Of a stretch of DNA of 64,000 nucleotides, positions 52,876 through 60,891 are shown one piece after another. Under the pieces are notes generated by a model. The model was given only the letters and a program-made list of their open reading frames with translations, did no database searches and was not told the origin of the DNA. Both the position numbers and the translations under genes were made by a program. Location: NCBI RefSeq assembly GCF_011067745.1, contig NZ_JAAMPJ010000006.1, forward strand, positions 161,009 to 225,008. The letters run 5' to 3'. This DNA is from Lentzea alba. GTDB taxonomy: Bacteria > Actinomycetota > Actinomycetes > Mycobacteriales > Pseudonocardiaceae. The number at the start of each line of letters is the position of its first letter. Position 1 is the first letter of the stretch.

Positions 52876-54447
52876 TCAGGGAGCGTGGCGGGCGCGCTGC
52901 TTGATCCGGGACGTCAGTTCCTGCACCTGGTCGTAGATCCGCCGGCGCTCGGCCATCTCCTTGCGGATCTTCTTGTCCGCGTGCATGACCGTCGTGTGGT
53001 CGCGGCCGCCGAACGTCTGGCCGATCTTCGGCAGCGACAGGTCCGTCAGCTCGCGGCACAGGTACATGGAGATCTGCCGCGCCTGCGCGAGCGCCTTCGT
53101 CTTACCAGGGCCGCAGAGGTCGTCGATCGAGACGCCGAAGAACTCGGCGGTGACCGCCATGATCGTCGGCGCGGTGATCTCCGGCGCGTGCGAGTCGGGG
53201 ATGAGGTCGCGCAGCACGATCTCGGCGAGCTGGATGTCGACCGGCTGGCGGTTGAGCGACGCGAACGCCGTGACGCGGATGAGCGCGCCCTCGAGCTCGC
53301 GGATGTTCCGCTCTATCCGGGAAGCGATGAACTCCAGCACGTCGGCCGGGGCCGCGAGCCGGTCCTGCGCCGCCTTCTTGCGGAGGATCGCGATCCGGGT
53401 CTCGAGCTCGGGCGGCTGGATGTCCGTGATCAGACCCCACTCGAACCGCGTGCGCAGACGGTCTTCCAGCGTCTCCAGCCGCTTGGGCGGCCGATCGCTC
53501 GACACCACGATCTGCTTGTTCGTGTTGTGGAGCGTGTTGAACGTGTGGAAGAACTCCTCCTGCGTACCTTCCTTGCCCTCCAGGAACTGGATGTCGTCGA
53601 CGAGCAGCACGTCGATGTCCCGGTAGCGGCGCTGGAAGGCGACCTTGCGGTCGTCGCGCAGCGAGTTGATGAAGTCGTTGGTGAACTCCTCGGTCGACAC
53701 GTACCGCACGCGCATGCCGGGGAACAGGCGCTGGGCGTAGTGCCCGACGGCGTGCAGCAGGTGCGTCTTGCCGAGGCCGCTCTCACCCCAGATGAAGAGC
53801 GGGTTGTACGCCCGGGCGGGAGCCTCGGCCACCGCGACCGCGGCGGCGTGCGCGAACCGGTTCGAGGCACCGATGACGAACGTGTCGAAGTTGTACTTCT
53901 CGTTCAGCCGGGTCTGCGACGGAGACGGGTTCGCGGGCCGGGTGTACGGCATGTTCCCGTTCGGCGCCGCGCCGCCCGCCGTGTTGAAGGTCGGCCAGAT
54001 CTCGGTGACGGCGGCGAGCGCGTCGCCGGCTTCGTCGACCTCGTCCGTGTCGGAACCGTCCGTGTCGGCGTTTGCACTGACAGATGTGACGACCGCCTCG
54101 TCCGCGAGGACGGGCGTGTCGCCGGTGGGAATGCTCGGAACGACCGTCTGCACCGGGATCGGCGTGGTCGGCGGGCTCACCGGTTCCGGCGAGTCGACCT
54201 TCACCGCCAGGGAGACCGTGCGGCCGAGCCTGCGGGAGAGAGCCGCGGTGATCGGGTCGCGCAGAGCCCGTTCGATCGCCTCTTTCGCGAAGTCGCTCGG
54301 CGCCGCGAGCAGGGCCGTTCCGTCGAGCAGACCGATCGGCCGGGTGACCCTCATCCACGCGCGTTGCTGAGGGGACAGGTGGCTCGTGGCGAGCTCCTGC
54401 ACCACCTCGGCCCACACGAGACCAAGATCGACCTGCTGGTTCGACAC
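52876..54447 (-). CDS. dnaA: Chromosomal replication initiator DnaA
   Basis: About 523 residues from GTG 54447, chosen for the GGAG site just upstream; a frame to 54627 reads through the promoter. Domain I VSNQQVDLGLVWAEVVQELATSHLSP; an acidic/Val-rich domain II; AAA+ domain III with Walker A WGESGLGKTHLLHAVGHYA and Walker B LLVDDIQFLEGKEGTQEEFFHTFN; domain IV CRELTDLSLPKIGQTFGGRDHTTVMHADKKI, the DNA-binding signature. It opens oriC. Exact DnaA box at 54522 in its promoter suggests autoregulation. Confidence 0.97.
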   Translation of the reverse strand: MSNQQVDLGLVWAEVVQELATSHLSPQQRAWMRVTRPIGLLDGTALLAAPSDFAKEAIERALRDPITAALSRRLGRTVSLAVKVDSPEPVSPPTTPIPVQTVVPSIPTGDTPVLADEAVVTSVSANADTDGSDTDEVDEAGDALAAVTEIWPTFNTAGGAAPNGNMPYTRPANPSPSQTRLNEKYNFDTFVIGASNRFAHAAAVAVAEAPARAYNPLFIWGESGLGKTHLLHAVGHYAQRLFPGMRVRYVSTEEFTNDFINSLRDDRKVAFQRRYRDIDVLLVDDIQFLEGKEGTQEEFFHTFNTLHNTNKQIVVSSDRPPKRLETLEDRLRTRFEWGLITDIQPPELETRIAILRKKAAQDRLAAPADVLEFIASRIERNIRELEGALIRVTAFASLNRQPVDIQLAEIVLRDLIPDSHAPEITAPTIMAVTAEFFGVSIDDLCGPGKTKALAQARQISMYLCRELTDLSLPKIGQTFGGRDHTTVMHADKKIRKEMAERRRIYDQVQELTSRIKQRARHAP

Positions 54448-54509
54448 CTCCGCGCTCCCCTCCCCTCCACCGGAGCCAATGACTCCACACGTGGACACGG
54501 AGAATAGAG

Positions 54510-54530
54510 GCATCCACAGAGTTATCCACA
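54510..54530. promoter_or_regulatory. DnaA boxes in the dnaA-rpmH promoter region
   Basis: TTATCCACA (54522-54530) is an exact DnaA box and GCATCCACA (54510-54518) a near match. On the minus strand TATTCT lies close by as a possible -10. DnaA binding here would repress dnaA. The 350-base dnaA-rpmH gap otherwise holds only the rpmH promoter. Confidence 0.65.
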
Positions 54531-54659
54531 ACTGTGCACTAAACGGTGCGTTGTGATGCCGGTACGGTGGCGGCTCCCTCGCCAGCTCCGGCGTGCGCGA
54601 GGGAAGAACGGTAACAAGGCCCGCCACGCCTCACAAGACGTGGCATCTGCCACCCCGAT

Positions 54660-54689
54660 TTGGTCGTGGCACCCGGGCGTGCGTACTCT
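54660..54689 (+). promoter_or_regulatory. Probable rpmH promoter
   Basis: TTGGTC (54660-54665) and TACTCT (54684-54689) are 18 bases apart, a plausible housekeeping -35/-10 pair about 100 bases upstream of rpmH. Not verified. Confidence 0.4.
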
Positions 54690-54797
54690 CAGAGGAGTCT
54701 CCCGCTTGCGACGGGCGCCTTTGTCGCGCCTACGTCCACTGCTCGTTGGGGACGCCAACCAGGCTTTGTAAGCAGTGAAGCACCGGGAGAACCGACC

Positions 54798-54941
54798 GTG
54801 AGCAAGGGTAAGCGCACCTTCCAGCCCAACAACCGCCGCCGCGCGAAGACGCACGGCTTCCGGCTGCGCATGCGGACCCGCGCCGGCCGCGCCATTCTGG
54901 CCGCGCGCCGTAGCAAGGGCCGTGCCACGCTGTCCGCCTGA
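54798..54941 (+). CDS. rpmH: 50S ribosomal protein L34
   Basis: 47 residues from GTG 54798 with GGGAGA upstream: MSKGKRTFQPNNRRRAKTHG, then RLRMRTRAGRAILAARRSKGRATLSA. A highly basic large-subunit protein. First gene of the rpmH-rnpA-yidD-yidC-jag operon. Confidence 0.98.
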   Translation: MSKGKRTFQPNNRRRAKTHGFRLRMRTRAGRAILAARRSKGRATLSA

Positions 54942-54967
54942 CAGCGGCTGGTAAGCGCAGCGTCGTC

Positions 54968-55324
54968 GTGCTCCCACCGGCCGCCCGGCTCACCCGCAGC
55001 CAGGACTTCGGCCTGGTGGTCCGCCGAGGCCGCCGCGCCGGACGACCCCGGTTGGTCGTCCACGCCTTGATGCCAGACGTGCCCACCTTGGATTCGTCCA
55101 AGGTGGGCTTCGTCGTGAGCAAAACAGTCGGCAACTCGGTGGTCCGCCACCGCGTCTACCGGCGTCTGCGTCACGTGGTTCGCCCGGTCCTGGCCGACCT
55201 GCCACCGGGAACTCTGGTGGTGGTCCGGGCATTGGCACCGGCAGCAGAGGCGTCGAGCTCGGAGCTCGCCGCAGACTTTTCCTCTGCGCTGCGCAAACTC
55301 CTCACGGGCAAGGTGCCGCGATGA
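54968..55324 (+). CDS. rnpA: Ribonuclease P protein component
   Basis: 118 residues from GTG 54968. Core motifs LTRSQDFGLVVRRGRRAGRPRLVVH, KVGFVVSKTVGNSVVRHRVYRRLRHVVR. It helps RNase P RNA mature tRNA 5' ends. Its stop overlaps the yidD start (ATGA). Confidence 0.96.
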   Translation: MLPPAARLTRSQDFGLVVRRGRRAGRPRLVVHALMPDVPTLDSSKVGFVVSKTVGNSVVRHRVYRRLRHVVRPVLADLPPGTLVVVRALAPAAEASSSELAADFSSALRKLLTGKVPR

Positions 55325-55578
55325 CCACGTTGCCCGCGAAGGTCGCACTGCTGCCGGTGCACTTCTACCGGCGTTTCATCTCGCCGCTGCTGCCGCCCAC
55401 ATGCCGGTTCTACCCGAGCTGCAGCGCGTATGCGGTGGAGGCGCTGACCGTCCACGGCGCGCTGCGCGGAACCTGGCTGACCATCCGCCGGTTGCTGCGC
55501 TGCGGACCCTGGCACCCTGGAGGCCTGGACCCCGTTCCGCCGAGGCGGCAGGTCCCCGACGTACCCACCGAGGAGTAG
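55321..55578 (+). CDS. yidD: Membrane protein insertion efficiency factor YidD
   Basis: 85 residues. HFYRRFISPLLPPTCRFYPSCSAYAVEALTVHGALRGTWLTIRRLLRCGPWHPGGLDPVP contains the conserved Cys-rich CRFYPSCSxYA and RCxPWHPGG motifs. Amphipathic, peripheral membrane, aids YidC-dependent insertion. Confidence 0.96.
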   Translation: MTTLPAKVALLPVHFYRRFISPLLPPTCRFYPSCSAYAVEALTVHGALRGTWLTIRRLLRCGPWHPGGLDPVPPRRQVPDVPTEE

Positions 55579-55582
55579 CTCC

Positions 55583-56617
55583 GTGCTCAACTTCATCTAC
55601 TACCCGGTGTCCTTCATCTTGTGGTGTTGGCACTGGGTGTTCGGCAAGGTCTTCGGTGAGTCGAGCGGCTTCGCCTGGGCGCTGGCCGTGATCTTCCTGG
55701 TCTTCACCCTCCGCGCCATCCTCTTCAAGCCGTTCGTCGGCCAGGTGCGCTCCATGCGAAAGATGCAGGAGTTCGCGCCGGAGATGCAGAAGATCAAGAA
55801 GAAGTACCCGAACGACCGCCAGCGCCAGGCCCAGGAGATGCAGAAGCTCCAGTCCGAGCACGGCGTGAACCCGCTCGGCGGCTGCCTGCCGATGCTGGTG
55901 CAGATCCCGGTGTTCATCGGTCTGTTCCACGTGCTGCGCTCGTTCAAGCCCGGCTGGGGCGAGGTCTACTTCTTCGACAAGCAGGGCGTCGACTCGTTCG
56001 TCAACGCCAAGCTCTTCGGCACCAACCTCTCGACGTTCATCACGATGCCGTCCGACCAGCTGGCCCAGTACGGCACCGAGCGCCTGAACGTCATCCTGCT
56101 GTCCGTGCCGCTGATGATCGTGGCGTCCATCGCGACCCACTTCACGTCCCGCCACTCGGTCGCCCGCCAGAACCCGGCCGCGCTGGACAACCCGCAGACG
56201 GCCATCATGAACAAGCTGACGCTCTACATCTTCCCGCTGGGCGTCCTGGTCGGTGGCTTCTTCTTCCCGGTGGCGATCCTGCTGTACTGGCTGTCCAACA
56301 ACGGCTGGACGCTCGGCCAGCAGCACTTCGTCTACAAGCGCATCGACGCCGAAGAAGAAGAGAAGAAGGCCGCGGTCGTGGAAACGCGCCAGGCCCTCGC
56401 CCCGAAGCCAGGCGCCAAGCCGGTCAACCCGAAGAAGCCCGCACCGGGCGCCAAGCCCGCGAACGGCGCCAAGCGCATGCCGACCGCAGGCCCCAGCGGC
56501 ACGCCGAAGAAGCCTGCTGCCGACAACACGAACGGCAGCACGCCCAACACCGAGATTCCCGGCCTGACTCCAGGCCGATCCACCAGCAAGAAGCCGGGCA
56601 GCAAGAAGCGCCGCTGA
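55583..56617 (+). CDS. yidC: Membrane protein insertase YidC
   Basis: 344 residues from GTG 55583 with GAGGAG upstream. Helices include FIYYPVSFILWCWHWVFGKVFG, FAWALAVIFLVFTLRAILFKP, NPLGGCLPMLVQIPVFIGLFHVL and LYIFPLGVLVGGFFFPVAILLYWLSNN. The charged YPNDRQRQAQEMQKLQSEHGVNP loop is typical. The C-terminal tail is Lys/Pro/Ala-rich. It inserts and folds membrane proteins. Confidence 0.97.
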   Translation: MLNFIYYPVSFILWCWHWVFGKVFGESSGFAWALAVIFLVFTLRAILFKPFVGQVRSMRKMQEFAPEMQKIKKKYPNDRQRQAQEMQKLQSEHGVNPLGGCLPMLVQIPVFIGLFHVLRSFKPGWGEVYFFDKQGVDSFVNAKLFGTNLSTFITMPSDQLAQYGTERLNVILLSVPLMIVASIATHFTSRHSVARQNPAALDNPQTAIMNKLTLYIFPLGVLVGGFFFPVAILLYWLSNNGWTLGQQHFVYKRIDAEEEEKKAAVVETRQALAPKPGAKPVNPKKPAPGAKPANGAKRMPTAGPSGTPKKPAADNTNGSTPNTEIPGLTPGRSTSKKPGSKKRR

Positions 56618-56648
56618 TTTCGGGCGTTTGCCCCGGAGAGGAGACATC

Positions 56649-57200
56649 GTGTCGGAGACCTTGCAGGCGACCGACGACGTGGAGGCGTCGTCGCCGGCTG
56701 AGGCCGAAGCCGAGCCGCAGTCCCAGTCCAAGACCGAGGACCTGCTCGTCCAAGAAGGCGACATCGCAGGCGACTACCTAGAACGCCTGCTGGACCTGCT
56801 CGACTACGACGGCGACATCGACCTGGACGTGGAAAGCGGCCGCGCCATCGTCAGCATCGACGGCGGCGAGGACCTGTCCAAGCTGGTGGGCCCCCGAGGC
56901 AACGTCCTCGAATCCCTCCAAGAACTCACCCGCCTGGCCGTCCAACAAGAAACGGGAGTCCGCTCCCGCCTCATGCTGGACATCGCCCAGTGGCGAGCAG
57001 GCCGCCGAGCCGAACTGGCCGAAATGGGCCGCACCACCGCCGAAAAGGTCCTCGCCTCCGGCGAACGCGCCCGCCTGCACCCCATGACTCCCTTCGAACG
57101 CAAGGTGGTCCACGACGCCGTGGCCGCAGTAGCGGGCGTGCACAGCGAGAGCGAAGGCGAGGAGCCGCAGCGCCGGGTAATCATCTTCCCGAAGCCCTGA
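56649..57200 (+). CDS. Jag/KhpB family RNA-binding protein
   Basis: 183 residues from GTG 56649 (GGAGAGGAG upstream). An acidic disordered N terminus, then a KH domain (DIDLDVESGRAIVSIDGGEDLSKLVGPRGNVLESLQELTRLAV) and an R3H domain (LASGERARLHPMTPFERKVVHDAVAAVAGVHSESEGEEPQRRVIIFPK). Jag/KhpB proteins bind RNA and affect division. Followed by a terminator. Confidence 0.94.
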   Translation: MSETLQATDDVEASSPAEAEAEPQSQSKTEDLLVQEGDIAGDYLERLLDLLDYDGDIDLDVESGRAIVSIDGGEDLSKLVGPRGNVLESLQELTRLAVQQETGVRSRLMLDIAQWRAGRRAELAEMGRTTAEKVLASGERARLHPMTPFERKVVHDAVAAVAGVHSESEGEEPQRRVIIFPKP

Positions 57201-57217
57201 CGGCAACCGCTGTACAA

Positions 57218-57252
57218 CGGCCCCTGGTTCCCCGGAACCAGGGGCCGTTTGC
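57218..57252 (+). terminator. Terminator of the rpmH-jag operon
   Basis: ACGGCCCCTGGTTCC and GGAACCAGGGGCCGT pair perfectly around a short loop, followed by TTTG. Confidence 0.88.
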
Positions 57253-57482
57253 TGTCCAGACCACGGACCAGGACCACGGAGACGAGGACGGGTACGCCAG
57301 GCAATGCCTCGATGGGGTACGCCCCGGTGTGATGCCGCGCTGGGTGAGGCGCGGATGGGTTGGCAGGACCTTGCCGCGCCGGGTTGGCAGGAGCGCATGC
57401 CCCGGTGGGCAACAATCGGCTGGGTAGCGGTGACGCACCCACGCGTCGCGATCGGGGCTTTACCTCCCGGCCCGCGCAACCA

Positions 57483-57528
57483 CCCACGCAAGGTGACCGG
57501 CCCACGCAAGGTGACCGGCCCACGCAAG
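57483..57528. repeat. 18-base tandem repeat, 2.5 copies
   Basis: CCCACGCAAGGTGACCGG at 57483-57500 and 57501-57518, then CCCACGCAAG. It lies between the jag terminator and the 3' end of the phosphatase gene. The 57253-57536 stretch shows no other supported gene. Confidence 0.85.
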
Positions 57529-57536
57529 CCGCCCCC

Positions 57537-58070
57537 TCATCGTTTCACGTGAAACCGGCCCTCCCACCACCCAGCCAACCACTCCTCCTGCTCCCCCGTG
57601 TCCGGCACCGGCATCCCCCGAGCCTCCGAAATCACCCGCCAAGCCTCCCCAGGCGCCACCCCATCCATCCCCAACAACAACCCGGCCAACAACGAAGACC
57701 GCCCAATCCCAGCCCAGCAGTGGAACACCACATGCGCCCCGCCCCGATACATCTCATACAGCGGTTCCACGACCGCCACCGCCGAAGCCACATCAGGCAC
57801 TGTCCGATCCTCAATCGGAAAGCACACGAACCGAAGCCCAGCCGCGGCAACCGCCCGCGCCTGGTCCACCAGATCGCACTCCACCCGCTCACCATCAGTC
57901 TGAGCAGACACCAACACATCGACACCGAGCCGACGCAGCCCCCGCACCTTCCCCTCCAACAACGCCCCGCCAGCCGGATGAGCCATCGTCGAAACCAGCC
58001 CAGCGCCGACAGATGGACGCGGATGAGTCACCGTGTAGATGGTCGGACGCAACTTTCCCCCAAGTTTCAC
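57537..58070 (-). CDS. Tyrosine/dual-specificity phosphatase-like protein bracketed by parS
   Basis: 177 residues from GTG 58070; TTG 58052 with GGGGGA upstream is an alternative. The catalytic loop HCWAGIGRSSLLAGLLL is HCx5R(S), the Cys-phosphatase signature, and the general-acid region may be PIEDRTVPD. Family members dephosphorylate Tyr or Ser/Thr proteins. Striking feature: the GTG start and the stop region (FHVKR) both lie inside exact GTTTCACGTGAAAC parS sites, so chromosome segregation and this gene are physically linked. It faces the jag operon and diverges from rsmG. Confidence 0.88.
   Translation of the reverse strand: MKLGGKLRPTIYTVTHPRPSVGAGLVSTMAHPAGGALLEGKVRGLRRLGVDVLVSAQTDGERVECDLVDQARAVAAAGLRFVCFPIEDRTVPDVASAVAVVEPLYEMYRGGAHVVFHCWAGIGRSSLLAGLLLGMDGVAPGEAWRVISEARGMPVPDTGEQEEWLAGWWEGRFHVKR
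57542..57555. promoter_or_regulatory. parS: parS site, exact (in phosphatase stop region)
   Basis: GTTTCACGTGAAAC, the 14-base core of the bacterial parS palindrome. It encodes the last codons of the phosphatase gene. Confidence 0.92.
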
Positions 58071-58077
58071 GTGAAAC
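58064..58077. promoter_or_regulatory. parS: parS site, exact (in phosphatase start region)
   Basis: GTTTCACGTGAAAC containing the candidate GTG start of the phosphatase gene (58068-58070 on the minus strand). ParB spreading here could silence or pace that gene. Confidence 0.92.
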
Positions 58078-58176
58078 AGCGCTCAGGATTTGGCGGAGCG
58101 CACGGTCGATCCGTCATGATGGTGCCCTGGCATTCGCCAGCTTTTCCACCGGCCGCCGGAACGTCGCCGCCGCGTG

Positions 58177-58190
58177 GTTTCACGTGAAAC
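58177..58190. promoter_or_regulatory. parS: parS site, exact (upstream of rsmG)
   Basis: GTTTCACGTGAAAC 17 bases before the rsmG ATG at 58208, overlapping its leader. Confidence 0.92.
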
Positions 58191-58207
58191 GCTCACGGAC
58201 GGAGAAC

Positions 58208-58855
58208 ATGGCCGGGGAGTTGCCCGACAACGCGAAGCTCGTCTTCGGTGAGTACGTTGACCGTGCTGCCGAGTTCGTTCGACTCCTGGAGGAGTACGGC
58301 GTCGAGCGCGGACTTATTGGTCCTCGTGAGGTCGACAAGATTTGGGAACGGCACGTGCTCAACTCGGCGGTGATCGAGGAGCTGTTCCATCAGAACGAGC
58401 GCGTTGTGGATGTGGGATCGGGAGCCGGGTTGCCTGGTGTGCCGTTGGCCATCGTGCGGCCGGACCTGAGGATCACGTTGCTAGAGCCGATGGCGCGCCG
58501 CATCGCGTGGCTCGAAGAGGTGAAGGAACGGCTGAGCCTCGACAACGTCACCGTCCTCCGCGGGCGTGCGGAGGAAGGACCGATCAGGGCTCAGTTGAAG
58601 AACTGCGACGTGGCTACGGCGAGGGCTGTGGCTCCGTTGGAGAAGCTCGCGAAGTGGTGCCTGCCCCTGCTCAAGGGCGGGGGGCGGATGGTCGCGCTCA
58701 AGGGCGAGCGCGCGCAGGAAGAGTTGGACCGCGACGGCGCTGCGGTGCTCAAAGCTGGGGGCGCGAATCCCTCGGTCGTCGTCGTGGGAGCGGACGTACT
58801 TGAGGTGCCTACGACGGTGCTGATCGTCGAGCGCCAGACGCGGAGGGATCGGTGA
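58208..58855 (+). CDS. rsmG: 16S rRNA (guanine527-N7) methyltransferase RsmG
   Basis: 215 residues from ATG 58208; a GTG at 58184 within parS is an alternative. SAM-binding VVDVGSGAGLPGVPLAIVRPDL and the TARAVAPLEKLAKWCLPLLKGGGRMVALKGERA region are typical RsmG. It methylates 16S rRNA G527; loss gives streptomycin resistance. Stop overlaps the parA start (GTGA). Confidence 0.96.
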   Translation: MAGELPDNAKLVFGEYVDRAAEFVRLLEEYGVERGLIGPREVDKIWERHVLNSAVIEELFHQNERVVDVGSGAGLPGVPLAIVRPDLRITLLEPMARRIAWLEEVKERLSLDNVTVLRGRAEEGPIRAQLKNCDVATARAVAPLEKLAKWCLPLLKGGGRMVALKGERAQEELDRDGAAVLKAGGANPSVVVVGADVLEVPTTVLIVERQTRRDR

Positions 58856-59826
58856 GCGTGTACCCGGAGTTTCAAGCAGCCGATGTTCCACGTGAAACGA
58901 AGACCTCCAAACCCAAAGCCAAGCCGACCAACAACGGAGATGACAGCGCCGTGGTGTGGACCCCGATTGCAGAAGAGGCGGCTCGTGCGGCAAGCGTGCT
59001 GCACCCCGACGAGTCGTTGCTCCCCCGGCCTACCCGCCGCCGGGTGATCACGGTCGCCAACCAGAAGGGTGGCGTCGGTAAGACGACGAGCACGGTGAAC
59101 CTCGCGGCGGCGCTCGCGATCCACGGGCTCAAGGTCCTCGTGATCGACCTCGACCCGCAGGGCAACGCCAGCACGGCGCTCGCGGTCGAGCACCGCAGCG
59201 GCACGCCGAGTGTCTACGAGGTGCTCATCGGCGAGATCTCCATCGCGGAGGCCGCTCAGGTCAGCCCGACGTCGCCGAACCTGTTCTGCGTGCCCGCGAC
59301 GATCGACCTTGCCGGCGCCGAGATCGAGCTCGTCTCGATGGTTGCCCGCGAGTCGCGGCTGAAGGAGGCGCTCTCCCCCGAGGCGCTCGACCAGCTGCAG
59401 CCCGACTACGTCTTCATCGACTGCCCGCCGAGCCTCGGCCTGCTGACCGTCAACGCGATGGTCGCGGCCCAGGAGGTCCTCATCCCGATCCAGTGCGAGT
59501 ACTACGCGCTGGAGGGGCTGAGCCAGCTGCTGCGCAACATCGAGCTCGTGCAGCAGCACCTGAACCCGGACCTCGCGATCTCGACGATCCTCCTCACGAT
59601 GTACGACGGCCGCACGAAGCTCGCGGACCAGGTGACCAGTGAGGTGCGCGGCCACTTCGGCGACGTCGCCCTCAAGACCGTGATTCCGCGCAGCGTGAAG
59701 GTCTCCGAGGCACCAGGATTCGGGCAGACGGTGTTGACGTACGACCCGGGCTCGCGCGGGTCGATGAGCTACCTCGACGCCGCGAAGGAGATCGCGATCC
59801 GCGGGGCCAAGGAGGAGGGCGCATGA
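58852..59826 (+). CDS. parA: Chromosome partitioning ATPase ParA (Soj)
   Basis: 324 residues from GTG 58852. A disordered N terminus of about 55 residues, then the deviant Walker A NQKGGVGKTTSTVNLAAALA, FIDCPPSLGLLTVNAM, and ISTILLTMYDGRTKLADQV. ATP-dependent DNA-bound gradient partner of ParB. A parS-like site (58885-58898) lies within the N-terminal codons (DVPRETK). Confidence 0.97.
   Translation: MSVYPEFQAADVPRETKTSKPKAKPTNNGDDSAVVWTPIAEEAARAASVLHPDESLLPRPTRRRVITVANQKGGVGKTTSTVNLAAALAIHGLKVLVIDLDPQGNASTALAVEHRSGTPSVYEVLIGEISIAEAAQVSPTSPNLFCVPATIDLAGAEIELVSMVARESRLKEALSPEALDQLQPDYVFIDCPPSLGLLTVNAMVAAQEVLIPIQCEYYALEGLSQLLRNIELVQQHLNPDLAISTILLTMYDGRTKLADQVTSEVRGHFGDVALKTVIPRSVKVSEAPGFGQTVLTYDPGSRGSMSYLDAAKEIAIRGAKEEGA
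58885..58898. promoter_or_regulatory. parS: parS site, one mismatch (inside parA)
   Basis: GTTCCACGTGAAAC differs at one base from the core. Variants of this kind bind ParB in other actinobacteria. Confidence 0.75.
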
Positions 59827-60803
59827 CGGAGCAGCGCAAGGGCGGACTCGGGCGCGGCCTGGCCGCATTGATCCCGCAGGGTCCTCCGCCCGGTGCGCCC
59901 AGCACCATCCGCCCCGCCGCGGCTGGGAACGGGGCGGCCGGCAACGGGGCAGCGGCGAAAACCCAACAGCTGGCCGGTGAGGTCGCGGGTGCGGTGTATC
60001 GGGAGGTGCCGGTCACCGCGATCAAGACCAACCCCAAGCAGCCGCGCCAGGTGTTCGACCCGGACGCGATCAACGAGCTCTCGTTCTCCATCAAGGAGTT
60101 CGGGCTCATGCAGCCGATCGTGGTTCGCGAGCTCACCGCCGACACCTACGAGCTCGTCATGGGCGAGCGCCGGTGGCGGGCGACCCAGCAGGCCGGGCTC
60201 AAGACCATCCCGGCGATCGTGCGGCAGACCGCCGACGACGTGATGCTGCGCGATGCGCTGCTGGAGAACATCCACCGCGTCCAGCTCAACCCGCTCGAAG
60301 AGGCGGCGGCCTACCAGCAGCTGCTCGAGGAGTTCGGCGTCACGCACGAGGAACTCGCGGACCGCATCGGCCGCAGCCGCCCCGTCGTCACGAACACCAT
60401 CCGGCTGCTGAAGCTCCCCCTCCCCGTCCAGCGACGGGTGGCGGCGGGCGTTCTCAGCGCGGGCCACGCGCGGGCGCTGCTCGGTCTCGACGACGCCGGC
60501 ACGCAGGAAGACCTCGCGGCACGGATCGTCGCCGAGGGCATGTCGGTCCGCGCGACCGAAGAAGCGGTGACGATCGCGAAGAACGAGAAGCCCAAAAAGG
60601 AGAAGGCCGCCCCGCGCAAGCAGATGCACGCGCCCGGTCTGCAGGAGCTCGCCGAGCGCCTCTCGGACAACTTCGACACCCGCGTGAAGGTCGAACTCGG
60701 GCAGCGAAAGGGCCGGATCGTCGTCGAATTCGGGTCAGTTGACGATCTTGAACGCATCATCGGCATGATGAGCCCAGAAACGACAATTCGGACATCGGAG
60801 TAG
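59823..60803 (+). CDS. parB: Chromosome partitioning protein ParB (Spo0J)
   Basis: 326 residues, start overlapping the parA stop (ATGA). CTP-binding motifs include the GERRWRA box in LVMGERRWRATQQAGL and NIHRVQLNPLEEA; DNA-binding helix-turn-helix EEFGVTHEELADRIGRSRPVVTNTIRLLKLP; C-terminal dimerisation domain. It loads and slides on parS. Terminator follows. Confidence 0.97.
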   Translation: MTEQRKGGLGRGLAALIPQGPPPGAPSTIRPAAAGNGAAGNGAAAKTQQLAGEVAGAVYREVPVTAIKTNPKQPRQVFDPDAINELSFSIKEFGLMQPIVVRELTADTYELVMGERRWRATQQAGLKTIPAIVRQTADDVMLRDALLENIHRVQLNPLEEAAAYQQLLEEFGVTHEELADRIGRSRPVVTNTIRLLKLPLPVQRRVAAGVLSAGHARALLGLDDAGTQEDLAARIVAEGMSVRATEEAVTIAKNEKPKKEKAAPRKQMHAPGLQELAERLSDNFDTRVKVELGQRKGRIVVEFGSVDDLERIIGMMSPETTIRTSE

Positions 60804-60843
60804 GTCCATAGGATCACCCACGGGCCTTATGTCACGGTGACGA

Positions 60844-60877
60844 TGACGCCCCGCATCCAAACGGATACGGGGCGTCA
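60844..60877. terminator. Terminator after parB
   Basis: TGACGCCCCG (60844-60853) and CGGGGCGTCA (60868-60877) with inner CATCC/GGATA around AAAC lie between convergent parB and ddl-like genes. Confidence 0.85.
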
Positions 60878-60891
60878 CCTATGAGAAGAGA

